64,000 nucleotides of DNA, from the NCBI GenBank assembly GCA_964036195.1, contig OZ038459.1:186001-250000 (forward strand), in the 5' to 3' direction. The notes under the pieces are model-generated. The model saw nothing but the letters and a program-made list of their open reading frames with translations. It was not told the origin of the DNA and did not search any database. The translations under genes were made by a program, and so were the position numbers. The DNA is from Sphaerolaimus hirsutus (lineage: Eukaryota; Nematoda; Chromadorea; Monhysterida; Sphaerolaimidae). Positions 21,601-32,024 of this stretch are shown here, piece by piece; the first letter of the stretch is position 1; each line of letters begins with the position of its first letter.

Positions 21601-22228
21601 TACGATTTTTCTGATAAAGTGCCACAAATTCGATTTGAATACTCTTTGAAATTTTGATTCAGATACGGTTTGTACTACGCATACACATACTTTACATACA
21701 AATTTTAGGCTCTGCTTAGGCTTAAGTCAAGTGTTTTGGTGACACACTCATTCCCTGGAAGGAGGTACGAGTGTGATTTGGACCTAAGCCAATTAGTAAA
21801 CCAACACTGACAAATTGTTTGCCAAAGCTTGCTGACGAGCGGACGGGCGACGTTGAGATGCAAATGGGAAGTGTTGCAAATGAAAATGTGGTATTGAAAA
21901 ATATATTGCGGTGTGTACAATATGTATGTCCAATATGTGTACAATATGTGTACAATAAGGCCAACATGTATATGGGTATACAACAGTGCGCAGTGTAACT
22001 CATCAGCAAGCTTTGAATTGGGATCGGAACCAGTTGACAGTTAGTACCCTTGTCAACTAGTATGAGTTTCCTGTGACCAGTCCCAACAAACCTATTCTTC
22101 GGTTTCCTGTGACACTTGCAGCAGGCGCAGCCCACCAAAACAGTGGACAAAGTCAAGCCCACAGCGGCAGAAATGAGCCATGAAATCGCCAGTGAACCCC
22201 CGGCCAATGCGCTTTCGATTACTGCCAT
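15445..22228 (-). CDS. Single-pass membrane protein with tyrosine-rich cytoplasmic tail (4 exons found, 3' end missing)
   Basis: Minus-strand exons: 22228-22092, 19816-19708, 17485-17291 and 15621-15445, with matching phases (2, 0, 0) and GT..AG borders. The start ATG is preceded by an in-frame TAA. Translation: a short N-terminus MAVIESALAGG, one membrane span (about residues 12-33), then CACCKCHRKPKNR, a likely palmitoylated, positively charged inner edge. The tail (about 160 residues seen) is Pro/Ser-rich with tyrosine motifs VYAPV, KPYNDNMGF, SKPYLSG, VPYEPS and EMYATVEK. Two are YxxV-type, like SH2-binding sites. By the positive-inside rule the N-terminus is outside. I do not recognise a family; a membrane adaptor or the tail of a receptor is inference. 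The next exon should start in phase 0 below 15445 and was not found; reading through gives a hydrophobic frame to about 15250. Introns are filled with hAT elements. Confidence 0.65.
15871..17029. mobile_element. hAT-like element, GAACCG family
   Basis: Termini TAGGGTTGGG and CCCAACCCTA. Perfect 8-bp duplication CACTCGAG (15863-15870, 17030-17037). Both subterminal regions are arrays of GAACCGA/GAACCGG. The interior (16030-16740) holds parts of the CGTATCCAG and GGCGCC families. Confidence 0.9.
17291..17485 (-). CDS. Exon 3 of the membrane protein (65 codons)
   Basis: The acceptor CCTGCAG|CCC and donor GGCGAG|GTGGGG are both phase 0. It encodes PRSKPYNDNMGFDSKPYLSG and continues with RPLSQRALPTVPYEPSP. 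GC-rich against AT-rich flanks. The other two frames give Thr/Ser- or Arg-rich shadows. Confidence 0.7.
17740..18392. mobile_element. hAT-like element, AAACGTTT family
   Basis: TAGGGTTGG... / ...CCAACCCTA ends; flanks AATAGCAA/GATGGCAA (5 of 8). The interior carries a TATAAAAGG box (about 18035) and a 73-codon open frame (18057-18278) also present in the copies at 14412-14633 (-) and 19028-19249. Confidence 0.8.
18474..19620. mobile_element. hAT-like element, CTATCTATC family (reverse orientation)
   Basis: Ends CAGGGGTATCTTGAAT and ATTCGAGACCCCTG; perfect duplication GACACATT (18466-18473, 19621-19628). Interrupted by 18669-19368. Confidence 0.88.
18669..19368. mobile_element. hAT-like element, AAACGTTT family, with paralogous empty site
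   Basis: Ends TAGGGTTGG / CCAACCCTA; perfect duplication TGTAAAAT (18661-18668, 19369-19376). The matching place in another copy of the host repeat, near 13640-13655 (reverse strand), reads AGGTGTAAAATGG uninterrupted with one TGTAAAAT, which shows the pre-insertion state. Confidence 0.93.
20025..20572. mobile_element. CGTATCCAG-family element with nested insertions
   Basis: Left end GGACGTATCCAG, right end CTGGATACGTCG. G/C runs GGGGGCTGAGCCCCCC lie near the right end. Contains 20252-20383 and a GGCGCC fragment (20405-20476). No clear duplication. Confidence 0.65.
20252..20383. mobile_element. Short hAT-like MITE, AAACGTTT family (132 bp)
   Basis: TAGGGTTGGCC left end, TTCCAACCATA right end; perfect duplication ATATTTAC. 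The related repeat at 16400-16430 reads TGTATTTACATACATAT without the insertion, a second internal empty site. Confidence 0.9.
20635..21571. mobile_element. hAT-like element, GGCACC family (reference copy)
   Basis: Termini TAGTGATGTTAAAGGCACC and GGTGCCTTTACATCACTA; perfect duplication CCCGTGAT. Subterminal arrays of GGCACCG/GCACCGC, about 200 bp each. The termini match those of the GGCGCC family except for one or two bases, but the array word differs. Lies in intron 1 of the membrane-protein gene. Confidence 0.92.
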
Positions 22229-22642
22229 TTTAATTAGATACAAGTATATAATTCTATATTAATTACTGCGACATTGGTACGATCAAGTGACTAGTAGCGG
22301 ACGCCGCGGCGAAATAGGGCGACATCTGGATAAACATTGCGGCGCGGTTCGATTTATTTTAGTATGATGCGTCAGCGACGCGCTGCCGCCGGATTTACAA
22401 GGGTACAGTCGTACTGAAAAAGGAAGGAATGGGAAATACCACGTATGACACATTGGCAGCTTGCCAAAAAGAAGCCTGCCAAAAAAATTTTCCCAATCGC
22501 AATAAATAAAACAGCTAAAAATAGGTATATAACCTGTATATAGATGAAAAAAGCGATCATGAAGGTGATAGTGGGCAAAATGGGGCTAATTTTAGCGATT
22601 TTGAGCGCTTTCACTCTCACTTGTAAAATACGTAACCGATAG

Positions 22643-24160
22643 CTTGGACGAGTGCCAAGTTGTCATAAATAGCCCGATCCAAAGTATTTTGTGTCAGTTT
22701 TTATTTCAGTAATTTTTATTTTTATTTATTTACATTCACGTGTGCAAAATCAGATTTGAAAAAACGTTTAATTTCTCATGTGATAATTTATAGAATATGG
22801 AAAATTAGGAATTCGGAATATAAAAGGAAGAGTGGCTTACCTGATAAATATTTACATAAACAATGCAGAAGATGCAGCTTGGGACGAAAGAGTACACAAC
22901 CAAAAATTTATTTTTTTGGCGAGAAATCGGATTTCTATACACATCCAAGTGTTCCGTTTTTATCTTAATTTAATAATTCTAACATTTAGAATTGTAGTGG
23001 GGGGCAATTCCGCAAGTGAACAAGTGACAACTAAAACGCTAGGTGATTAGGGATCGGGTCACGTTTGATCACTTGTTCCAGTGGACAACTTACACAAGCG
23101 ATTTGACCCATGTCCAAGTCCGAGCGATGCTTCCCTAGTATTTTGCTCAAAATCGCTATAATATGATATATTCTGCTAATTTTGGCCTTAATGAGCATTA
23201 TTGTAAATATATATATATATATATATGGATATATGCCTATTTTTAACCTATTTTTTTATATTTATAGCAAAGTCAAAGAATTTGGCAAGTTCCCAAGTCA
23301 TCATATGGTCACTTTTCCGACCCTAGCCCAGTGTTGCAAAAACGTATCTGACCGAAATACCTGGTTATTTGGGTATTTATATTTACGTTTACGTTTATGC
23401 TTTCCAAAAATACCATTACATTTTGTTACGTTTTCCTGGCATAATTACCCAGGTACCAGAGAAAATGTAAAAATAAGTTATAAGGAACCGTGTTGTTTGA
23501 CAAATGTAGTGTATTATGATAAGTTCAACATGATTTACAGTGCGCGCAGAAATTTCTGTTTTTTATTATTTTTTGTCTGCGGGAACAACTGGTGCCAGTG
23601 TCACTTCGCGCACTCGCGCCCGCCTATATCTAAAAAACCGCGCGCATCGTTTTCCCTATACAAATTTGTGATTTTTACGAACTTTTTGAGGCCCATCAAG
23701 CGCGTGAAAATGGGAATTGTGGGTAGAAGTTACACACAGAGGGCTAAAATTATGTGCGATTTCTGTAAAATATAAGAAAATGCAAAAATTTAACTCTCAT
23801 TATTGAGCTCACACACAAAAAAGGCGGGCCTGACCGATTTTCGGGGTTATCGCTTGTGGGCATTAAGACCAAAGTGGGCGGAGCTTACGTGGACCGGCGC
23901 ATGCAAAGCAAAATATATGCGCGCACTGTAATGTTAAGAGGGTGCAAATTCTATTTTTGGGGTACAAGTATTTTTCAGCATATTTTATTGAGTCTGGCTA
24001 TGAAATTTTTTTAAATTTTGCAAGGTCTCCGTTGAACTTGCGGGAGTATTGATTTTATGGTCGTCATCCCTACTGGTTTCAATTTCGACCACTTCTGCGG
24101 TCACAGCCACTTTTAGAAACGGACCCGCGGCTCGATTTTGTTTTAAAAACGCATTGACAT
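22643..24160. other. Intergenic, no gene recognised
   Basis: AT-rich sequence upstream of the membrane-protein gene. It includes a TA run at 23204-23226 and a half copy of the GCTTACGC-type hAT family at 23330-23480 (GTGTTGCAAAAACG end). A 197-codon open frame crosses it but has low complexity and no domain. Confidence 0.6.
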
Positions 24161-24164
24161 TGAC

Positions 24165-25920
24165 ATTCCTCAGAAAAGGCACCTGGCACCATGGGTACCG
24201 GCAAAAAATTGGCACCGCACCGGCACCGGTGCCATTCTGAAAAAATTAGCACCGGCACCGTGGGGTGCTAGCACCGAAAGGCACCGCACCGGGCTGGAGG
24301 TTCCGAAGTATTTATATCGGGTATTTTCTTAAGGCCGCACCTTCAGAATTGCAGATTTCAATGAATTCTCTACCGATTTTGATGTTTGAGCATCTAAAAT
24401 GACCAGAATGATGTGCTGATCACTTTAGGAGACAATTAGAATGATTAAAAATGATAGCTCAAATATTTAATATCTCCAATACACAGTCACTGTTGTCTAC
24501 TGACTGGGGTGGATTTTGTACAGAAATTATATTACTACCATATTACCTTGAAATACTCCCGGGGGGGGGAGTGATTGCCTCAGAGTGAGAATTTTGAGGG
24601 GGGTTTATACGAGGGGGGGCTTATTATTTCACCAGAAATTTTTTGAACTCCCAGTACAAATTTGTTGTTTGTAACGTATGCAGACGTTAAAAAATGCAAC
24701 AATAACAACCATATATAAGAATATACCTAGACTTATTAAAGTGTGTAAAAATGAAACGAATCAGCTTTCGTTCTTTTATGTACAAGTAAGATATGTCTCA
24801 AGTTCGAATTTGAACGGACGGATTCCGTTCGATTCACAGTTTATTTAAACCGATTGAACTTTCAAATGTGAAAAATGAATGGATTAAGCACGGATATAAA
24901 AATACACAGTCGGAAAGCTAGATATCTCGCTCAAACAGTGCTAACAAATTCCTAAACAGCACGAATGTGATGGATATCCGGTATGTTAATTTGGCACGTG
25001 TCGGGTTAGGTATTGTACGAATAAGGTGAAAGACGCAGGATTTACGTTTGGGTTACTCATTATGTCTGTGGAATACAATTAAGCGATTGGAAATGATCGC
25101 AAATGTGTCAACTAGTGTACGGGCCGCCATTTGTGATCATTTCCGGTCGATTTATTGCATCCCGCAGCAATAATCAGTGACGCGAACCTGCGTTTTTCGT
25201 TCTCATTTGTCTAAAACGCAAAGCGACTTGGACGTGGGCCAAATTCACATATGACCCTATCGTTAGTTTATACCGCACTCGTACAAAAATTCCTTAGACC
25301 ATTGACTTCCATAATGTCCGCCGAGTTTACATGGTACAAAACCTGTTCTAACGTAACACAGTCATTGTTTCTGACGTGTGTTCTGCATTGCCTGGATACC
25401 AAACTGCAGCTTTAGTCGTATGTTTCCCTTTACATACAATTTGGGTGGGGGGATTTCGAGGGGGTGGGTAATTATTTCATAAAATAATTTCATGGTGTCC
25501 ATTTGGGTTTCAAAGGGGGGTATTTCGAGGAAATACGGTATATTTGTCATAAACTGACAACAAATTATGAACTAAATGGTAAAATAAACGTAATATTTAT
25601 GATTGAAAATACAACACAATCTTTTGTTCCCTCTTCAGAAGGGTAAAATATGTCAAATTTCAAAGTATATTTGATGGGATGCTTTTCCAAAATACACTAA
25701 GAAAGAGCTGGGTATATTGCTGCTTTTTAAAATATGACACATAAGCACAATATGCTCTTTGCGAAATTTTAACTACCGGTATATAAAGATTTGGTCGGTG
25801 CGTTTCCCAGTGCCTTTTACTATGGCCCTGGTGCTAGCACCTTTGGCATCGGCCGAAAAATGGCACCGCACCGCACCAGCACCGGTGCTATTCTGAAAAA
25901 ATGGCACCAGCACCAGCGAT
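24165..25920. mobile_element. GGCACC-family hAT-like element interrupted by a C-rich MITE
   Basis: The segments 24165-24539 and 25549-25918 together reproduce the interior and arrays of the 20635-21571 copy (ATCGGGTATTTTC..., CATAAACTGACAACAAATT...). The intervening 24540-25548 is a CCGTATT-type insertion. Outer termini are missing. Confidence 0.7.
24540..25548. mobile_element. CCGTATT-type element, about 1 kb
   Basis: The left border has decayed (CATATTACCTTGAAATAC); the right border reads GTATTTCGAGGAAATACGG followed by TA. C/G-rich subterminal blocks lie at 24555-24620 and 25440-25540. It is longer than the usual 430-bp copies and has unrelated middle sequence. Confidence 0.6.
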
Positions 25921-26507
25921 TATTCGAGGATATACAGTAGTGGTTTTTTTTGCTATTCTACGTCTGCATACGTTATTAGTACTGGGAGTTCAAAAAATTT
26001 CTGGCGAAATTATAACCCCCCTCGAATTACCCCCCCCCCTCGAATTACCCCTCCCCCTCGAATTACCCCTCCTCAAAATTCTCACTCTGAAAAATAAACC
26101 CCCTGGGGGTATTTCGAAGAAATACGGTAAACACAATGCCGAAACAAAATGGTGCCCAAATGAATGTGTGTTTTTACACGTTGACATCGCTGTCATTCAA
26201 CATATTCATACCGTATTACCTCGAAATATCGTATTACCTCGTTACTTCTAAATTACTTCAATCAAACGTCTCCATTGAAGGGAATGATAATTAGTGAGAT
26301 TCCAATTTGAAATTGAATGGTGATCTTATAATACTAGTGTCAACTGGAGATTTCCATAAACGTTCAATGTTATTTTAATAACAGATGAGTTGACAGTCTG
26401 TAACACCTTCTAGCCACGCTAAATTTTGTCAAACATCGAAGCCACTGACAAATGTTGCGTCACTCATTTCAACTTTCTGACACTCTACGTAGCACACCTG
26501 TTAGCTC

Positions 26508-27445
26508 CATAGTTGTTAAAACGTATTTACTTTTACTCGATAACTACATATACTCGAGTACAGAGTAAATACGTTTACGTTTCCTCCGAAAAAAGTTCCG
26601 GTACTCGCTTTTACGTATACTTTTTGAAAGTACTCGAGTACAGAAAGCGTATTTCGGATCATCTTTTATAAAGTTTTTTAAAGGCATAGAAGGAAAAAAA
26701 AGGAGAAAATAAGCTCAAAATATGGAAAACTAGTCGAAAATGGCTATAAAACCAAATATATTGTCAACGATTGCATAAAATACCGTATTTCCTCGAAATA
26801 CCCCCCTCGTTTGACCCCCCCCCCTCTCGAGACCACTATGAAACAATCACCCCCCCTCGCAATACCCCCCCCCCCCAGATTGAGTGTAAAGAGAACGTAC
26901 ATGACAAATACTGCAGTTTGTGTTCTGCGTAGTTAAAACACACGTTAAAACAATGTCGTAATCACGTTAGAACAGTCTTTATACCATCTACGTACTAATA
27001 TTAGTCTACAGGAGTCTATACATGTCAGTCATTGATGCATTTTTCTACCCCAGTGTACATCACAAACGACGATTTTGTACTAGGATTTGAAAAAAATTCT
27101 GGCGAATTAATAACCCCCCCTCGAAATACCCCCCCCCCCCCTCGTTTAACCCCCGCCCCTCTCGGGACCACTATGAAACAATCACCCCCCCGGGGTGTAT
27201 TTCGAGGAAATACGGTAGGCAAAAAGTTCAACATTTCTCATTTCATTTCAAAATTGCGACCTTTCTCAAAAGTACTCACGTTTACATTTTCGGAGGGGAA
27301 AAGTACGTTTACTCATGTTTACTCATGAGTAAAAGTATAAAAAATTTACTTTACGTTTTATGTACTCAGGGGGTGAGTAAAAAATAAATAGGTACTTTAC
27401 GTTTACGTATACTTTGAAAAAAGTTCGGTACTTGTAACAACTCTG
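26508..27445. mobile_element. hAT-like element, GTTTACGT family
   Basis: Ends CATAGTTGTTAAAACGTATT and ACTTGTAACAACTCTG; perfect duplication GTTAGCTC. Subterminal words are ACGTATTTAC, CGTTTACG and TACTCGAGTA. It contains a nested CCGTATT MITE at 26783-27215. Confidence 0.92.
26783..27215 (+). mobile_element. CCGTATTTCCTCGAAATAC MITE
   Basis: TA|CCGTATTTCCTCGAAATAC at the left and the inverse at the right, TA duplication. Contains the family's internal AACACACGTTAAAACAATG and a TGAAACAATCACCCCC word near each end. Confidence 0.88.
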
Positions 27446-27453
27446 GTTAGCTC

Positions 27454-28180
27454 ATGCCGCTAACTTTCTGGGACCAATTATGCATGTGGTCAGGTGAGAA
27501 GGAAAGTGAGTTTAAAGCAAGTGACAAGTAAATGAGTATTGATGAGTAACGGGTATTTTTGCCCGGTAACACATAATGACAACTTCGCTGCCAAATGTTG
27601 AAATTCTGTGGTTGTAAATGTGTCAGATCTGCGGTTTTTGTGCCGTGTCGATTTAAAATGATTCTGATTTCAGATGTCTGATGATTTTCTCTACATATTT
27701 CTGTTGAAGCAATGGCTTGGCTTTTGGCTGATGATTTGGCTTTTGATGATTTGGCTTTTTTGAGACGACAAACAGTCCGGTAAAGAACTTTTTCAACCAC
27801 TATGAACCCAACTCAACCAGTGTACAAAAACTGACAAAGAAGTTTTAATTGGTAATTTGATTGTGATTTAGGTATAAGTGTTAAGTAAAGTGAAAGTTTG
27901 GTACCTTATTTTGATACTTGTTAAGTAAATATTTATAAGTCTCTGTCATTTATAAGGTTTGCCACTTTAGCGTCAATCTACCACTTTCTTCAAACTTCTT
28001 ACAACCACGTTCTTCAAATTTCCTTGAATAGCACATAAATATTTGCAATTCGCAACGTCACAACGTTCACATCCATTATCGCGCACTTTTTGTGGCATAA
28101 CCCAGGTCATGTCAAACGTTTGACATTGATGCAATCGGGGTGTCCCCCTCAACATCAAAGGTTACAGCCGAGATTTTCGA
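27454..28180. other. Intergenic, weak minus-strand open frames only
   Basis: Frames at 27800-27447 (-) and 28158-27973 (-) have no family I recognise. The second contains a small CxxC..C..C cluster (GCERCDVANCKYLC). No signal peptide, splice pattern or neighbour supports a gene. Confidence 0.35.
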
Positions 28181-28495
28181 ACTTGAAGGTAGGGTTGGGA
28201 ACGCGACCCGACCCGACCCGACCCGACCCAACCCGACCCGACCCGACCGAACCCGACCCGACCCGACCCGACCCGACTCGACCCGACTTAACCCGACCCG
28301 ACCCGACCAGACCCGACCCGACCCGACCCGACCTGGCCCTACCTGAACCCAATACCTGCACAGTTTTTCGAACTGAAACCCGATATCCGAGCACGACTCT
28401 ACTACCCAAACCCAAACACAGTAGCCGATACCAATACCCGAAATTACCTGCTAAAGTTTCTTACAGCTCAATCATTCAAGTGGAAGTGTTGTGAG

Positions 28496-29432
28496 CAGGG
28501 TTGGTTTTATAAAAATCATTTGTATACAAATAGTATAAAAATGTATTTTATTTTTTTATGTTTCATTTTATTCCAAAATGTTAATAAAATAATAAAATGG
28601 AACCATTTTACAAAAAAATTACAGAAATTTTACAAAAAAATCAGAATCTTGCATGCAAGGGCAGCAAAATGTGATAATTAGACCTTAACATGAAAAACGT
28701 GTGACAAAATTTTTCATTACTTTGCAAAAGTAGCTTGCAGTAGGTATTGTTAGCTAGTTGCAAGTGGCAAGTCACAATTATCAATAACAATGTTTTGCAT
28801 TTTCAGTAGAAGGATTACTGTAGTGTGCTGGGCACATTGTAAAATGTCATGCAAAGTGTCAATTGTCATAACAAATGTAAAGTAAATAGTCAATTGACAT
28901 CTCAAATGTGTAAATTGTGTATCTGAATGTTATGGTATCCAAATCTTATGTCTTGGTATCCAAATATTATGTCTTTGTATCATAAGATGTTCACATAAGA
29001 TTTGGATACAAAAACAACAACAAGATTTGGAAACAAAAGATAAGATTTGGATACAATTTGCTTTACAGTTTCCATTTTAATTTTATATTTGTCATGACAA
29101 TTGACACTTTACTTAACATTTGTCATGACAATTGACACTTTGCATTTCATTTCATATGACATTTTGAGACTTCACAGGGTTTGGGACGGCCCCAGCTCCT
29201 CAAATAAACAGGTTGAACAATAAACAACAAGATAAAAAATTTACAAAAAATATGAATTCGTAAATATACAATTTTTACAAAAATATGAATTTGTATCCAA
29301 TTTTTTAAAAATTAGCAAAAATTCAAATTTTTATAATTTTTTTTTTAAATTTTCCATTTAATTTTATTCTTAAATTTTCCATTTTATTTTAATTTTATTT
29401 TTATATTTTTTTCTGAGATTTTGCCAACCCTG
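28496..29432. mobile_element. hAT-like element, TTTTATT/AAATTTT family
   Basis: Ends CAGGGTTGG and CCAACCCTG; perfect duplication GTTGTGAG (28488-28495, 29433-29440). AT-rich subterminal words. A foldback MITE copy (28826-29205) is inserted in it. Confidence 0.9.
28826..29205. mobile_element. Foldback MITE, GTAAAATGTCA family
   Basis: Left CATTGTAAAATGTCATGCAA, right TTCACAGGGTTTGGGACGGC; inverted arms with TTTGGATACAAA words in the centre (28980-29060). Confidence 0.75.
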
Positions 29433-29891
29433 GTTGTGAGTACAACTTTCAGCTGTGTTGTGTAGTTGTAATTTAGCTATTTTCCTTTTTGCCCTTTTTC
29501 TGGAGAAATATGATGTTTCCACATTTGTATTTGCACTTGGTTACACTTGGCTTTTGGCATAAGATTTATGGACTCTATTTAACTTTGTTAAAATAACGTT
29601 TGGATTATGTGCATGCAGGGCCTGTCAATTGTCAGGTATCAAGCAGGGAGATCAGAAATCATCCCACCTGATAAAATTTGGGTGCTGGTGAGAGCCACAC
29701 TACACTATGCTGTATCTTTTGTTGTTTTATCCAATACCAGATGATGTTATTTCCAATAACTGACAATCCTATTACCCAATACTTGACAATACCTGATACC
29801 CAACAATTATGTTACACAATACCCAGCTATTGAAAGATCTGACCAGACCCTATACCCAACCTAAATACCTGAACCCAAACCCAATGGCCCT

Positions 29892-30087
29892 GCACACACT
29901 AGTTTACTGCCAGATTTTGGCAAACTCATAAATCAGCTTTGAACACATTTGAGTTTACCAGAATGAGGTATCTGTCAACTGTGGTTGATGGGGATTAAGA
30001 ATAACTAATTTCAGTAAACTCAAATGTGTTCAAAGCTGATTTATGAGTTTACCAAAATCTGGCACAGTAAACTAGCGTGTGCACAAT
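29892..30087. mobile_element. Short palindromic MITE (CTAGTTTACTGCCAGATTT family)
   Basis: Arms of about 85 bp, TGCACACACTAGTTTACTGC versus its inverse at the right end. Same family as 56540-57507. Confidence 0.8.
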
Positions 30088-30801
30088 ATTTTTGGAACCG
30101 ATACCCGATACACGACCCAAACTTTTTGACCTGATACCAGATAACTGAACTCGAAAATTAAAAATTCCCAACGCTAATTGAGAGCATAACAAACGCCGCG
30201 CATAAATCAAGGGGGTAATAAATGTTATTCTTGGAATTACCACATTTCGCATTTTCGAATTTACCGGCAGTTTTAAATTGATGGGATCTGTAAAATCTGT
30301 GAGATCTGTATCTATGATATTATATCAGATAATTTTTGTGTGACATTGTAAATACCTGGGTAAATAAATATTTGACGAACGGACAGTATAAAAAAGGATA
30401 TCGGTCGCACTGAAGTTGAAAAGTACATGGTAAGCTGAAACTTTTACGTTTGCATGCAAAACGAATCATGCAAAATCAAAACTTCAACAAAGTCGTTTTC
30501 ACCCAGACAGTGCCTGCGCAAGTTCATCCTGTAAACTGATTCTTCTTCAAATTAGGGTGCCTTGAAATTAAATGATGTCACTTTACGTCACTTTTAGAAT
30601 TAATTATTTGTGTAAATATACACAACCTTAACAAACAAACAATTCTGAAAACGTCACAAAATGACGTCATTTTGTTCAAAAACATCTTCCCAAATTTTAA
30701 ATTTTCAGAGCAAGCTTATATAAATGTCACTAAAGTTATGTACCTGTTATTCTATTTAGGCATTTTCTGTTCTTAACCCAAAAAAGAAACTGTGCAGAAA
30801 C

Positions 30802-32016
30802 CAGAGTTGTGAAAGCGTATTTACGCTTACCCGAAATACCCGGGTAAATGGGTATTTATACTTACGCTTACGCTTACGCTTTTGTAAAATACCCGTACGC
30901 TTTATTACGCTTTCCCGGCGGAAACACCCGGGTACTAAAAGCGTAAATTTTTTTCACGCAACCCAGTTTTACGCTTTTGAAAAAGGAAGAAAGGAACATA
31001 AAGTGATTGAGAAAGCGTACAAAAAAACGTGTGTGCGCTAACGGAGTGAAAATAGTGGCACATGTGCAAATTGTGTCGTCTAGCAATATCGTGGCTTACG
31101 ATAAGGAATTTTCGGTCAGATAATGGATACCGTATTTCCTTGAAATACACCCAGGGTTTTTCTCAAAGTGCAAAATATAAGCGTCTAGGTACCGTATTTC
31201 CTCAAAATACCCCCCCCCCCTTGAAATACCCCCCCTCGTTTGACCCCCCCCTCTCGAGACCACTATGAAACAATCACCCCCCCTCGAAATACCCCCCCCC
31301 CCCAAATTGAGTGTAAAGGGAACGTACATGACAATAACTGTAGTTTGTGTTCAGTGTACTGCAGAACACACGTTAAAACAATGTCGGTGTCACGTTAGAA
31401 CAGTGTACATACCATCTACATACTAATATTAGTCTACAGAACCTTATAAATGGCGGTTTTTGTTGCATTTTTCGACGTCTGCGTACGTTTCAGACGACAA
31501 TTTCGTACTTGGTTTTCAAAAATTTTCTTGTGAAACAATAACCCCCCCCCCCCTCGAAATACCCCCCCCTCGTTTAACCCCCCCCCCCCTCTCGGGACCA
31601 CTATGAAACAATCACCCCCCGGGGGGTATTTCGAGGAAATACGGTATACACTTACATAAGTATGTACCTATTAACCTACCTAGTTGATATAAGCCCTGTC
31701 CTAATATAACTCTGTATTCTTTTTAACGTGTGTTTTGTATTGCACAGATACAAAACTGCAGTTTTTGGATATTATTAGACACATTTTGGGTAGGGGTATT
31801 TTGAGGGGGTGTTTTGAGTAAATACGGTAATCTGATAATCTGATGCTCAACAGCAAGAGCACCTTGTAAAACTTTTTTTACGCTTACGCTTTATTTTACG
31901 CTTTCCTAGGTATTTTAAAAATACCTTACGCTTTTAGTATCCGTACCCATAATTTGGAAAGTGTATTTACGCTTACGCTTACGCTTTCCAAAAATACCGG
32001 TATTTTAACAACTCTG
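30802..32016. mobile_element. hAT-like element, GCTTACGC family
   Basis: Ends CAGAGTTGTGAAAGCG and TTTTAACAACTCTG; perfect duplication GCAGAAAC. Subterminal words TTACGCTTACGCTT and AAATACCCG. Contains the CCGTATT MITE 31192-31644. Confidence 0.92.
31192..31644 (+). mobile_element. CCGTATTTCCTCGAAATAC MITE
   Basis: TA duplication, 20-bp inverted ends, the duplicated word CCACTATGAAACAATCACCC at both ends, and an internal region nearly identical to 58933-59376 and 46283-46711. Confidence 0.9.
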
Positions 32017-32024
32017 GCAGAAAC

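Larger units (their letters stand above)
28190..30177. mobile_element. hAT-like element, CCCGA family, with nested insertions
   Basis: Left end TAGGGTTGGGAACGCGACCC followed by 20 or more CCCGA units; right end AAATTCCCAACGCTA. Flanks CTTGAAGG/ATTGAGAG (5 of 8). The right part (29600-30150) has degenerate ATACCCGATAC words. It contains 28496-29432 and 29892-30087. Confidence 0.75.

Noticed and set aside
23182-23775. 197-codon open frame as a gene
   Set aside because: Low-complexity composition, crosses a TA run and a transposon fragment, and shows no domain, signal peptide or splice pattern.
28193-28340. CCCGA array as telomere or collagen-like protein (RPDPTRPDPT)
   Set aside because: It lies just inside a TAGGGTTGG hAT terminus and behaves like the other subterminal arrays. 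The predicted protein is a repeat artefact.
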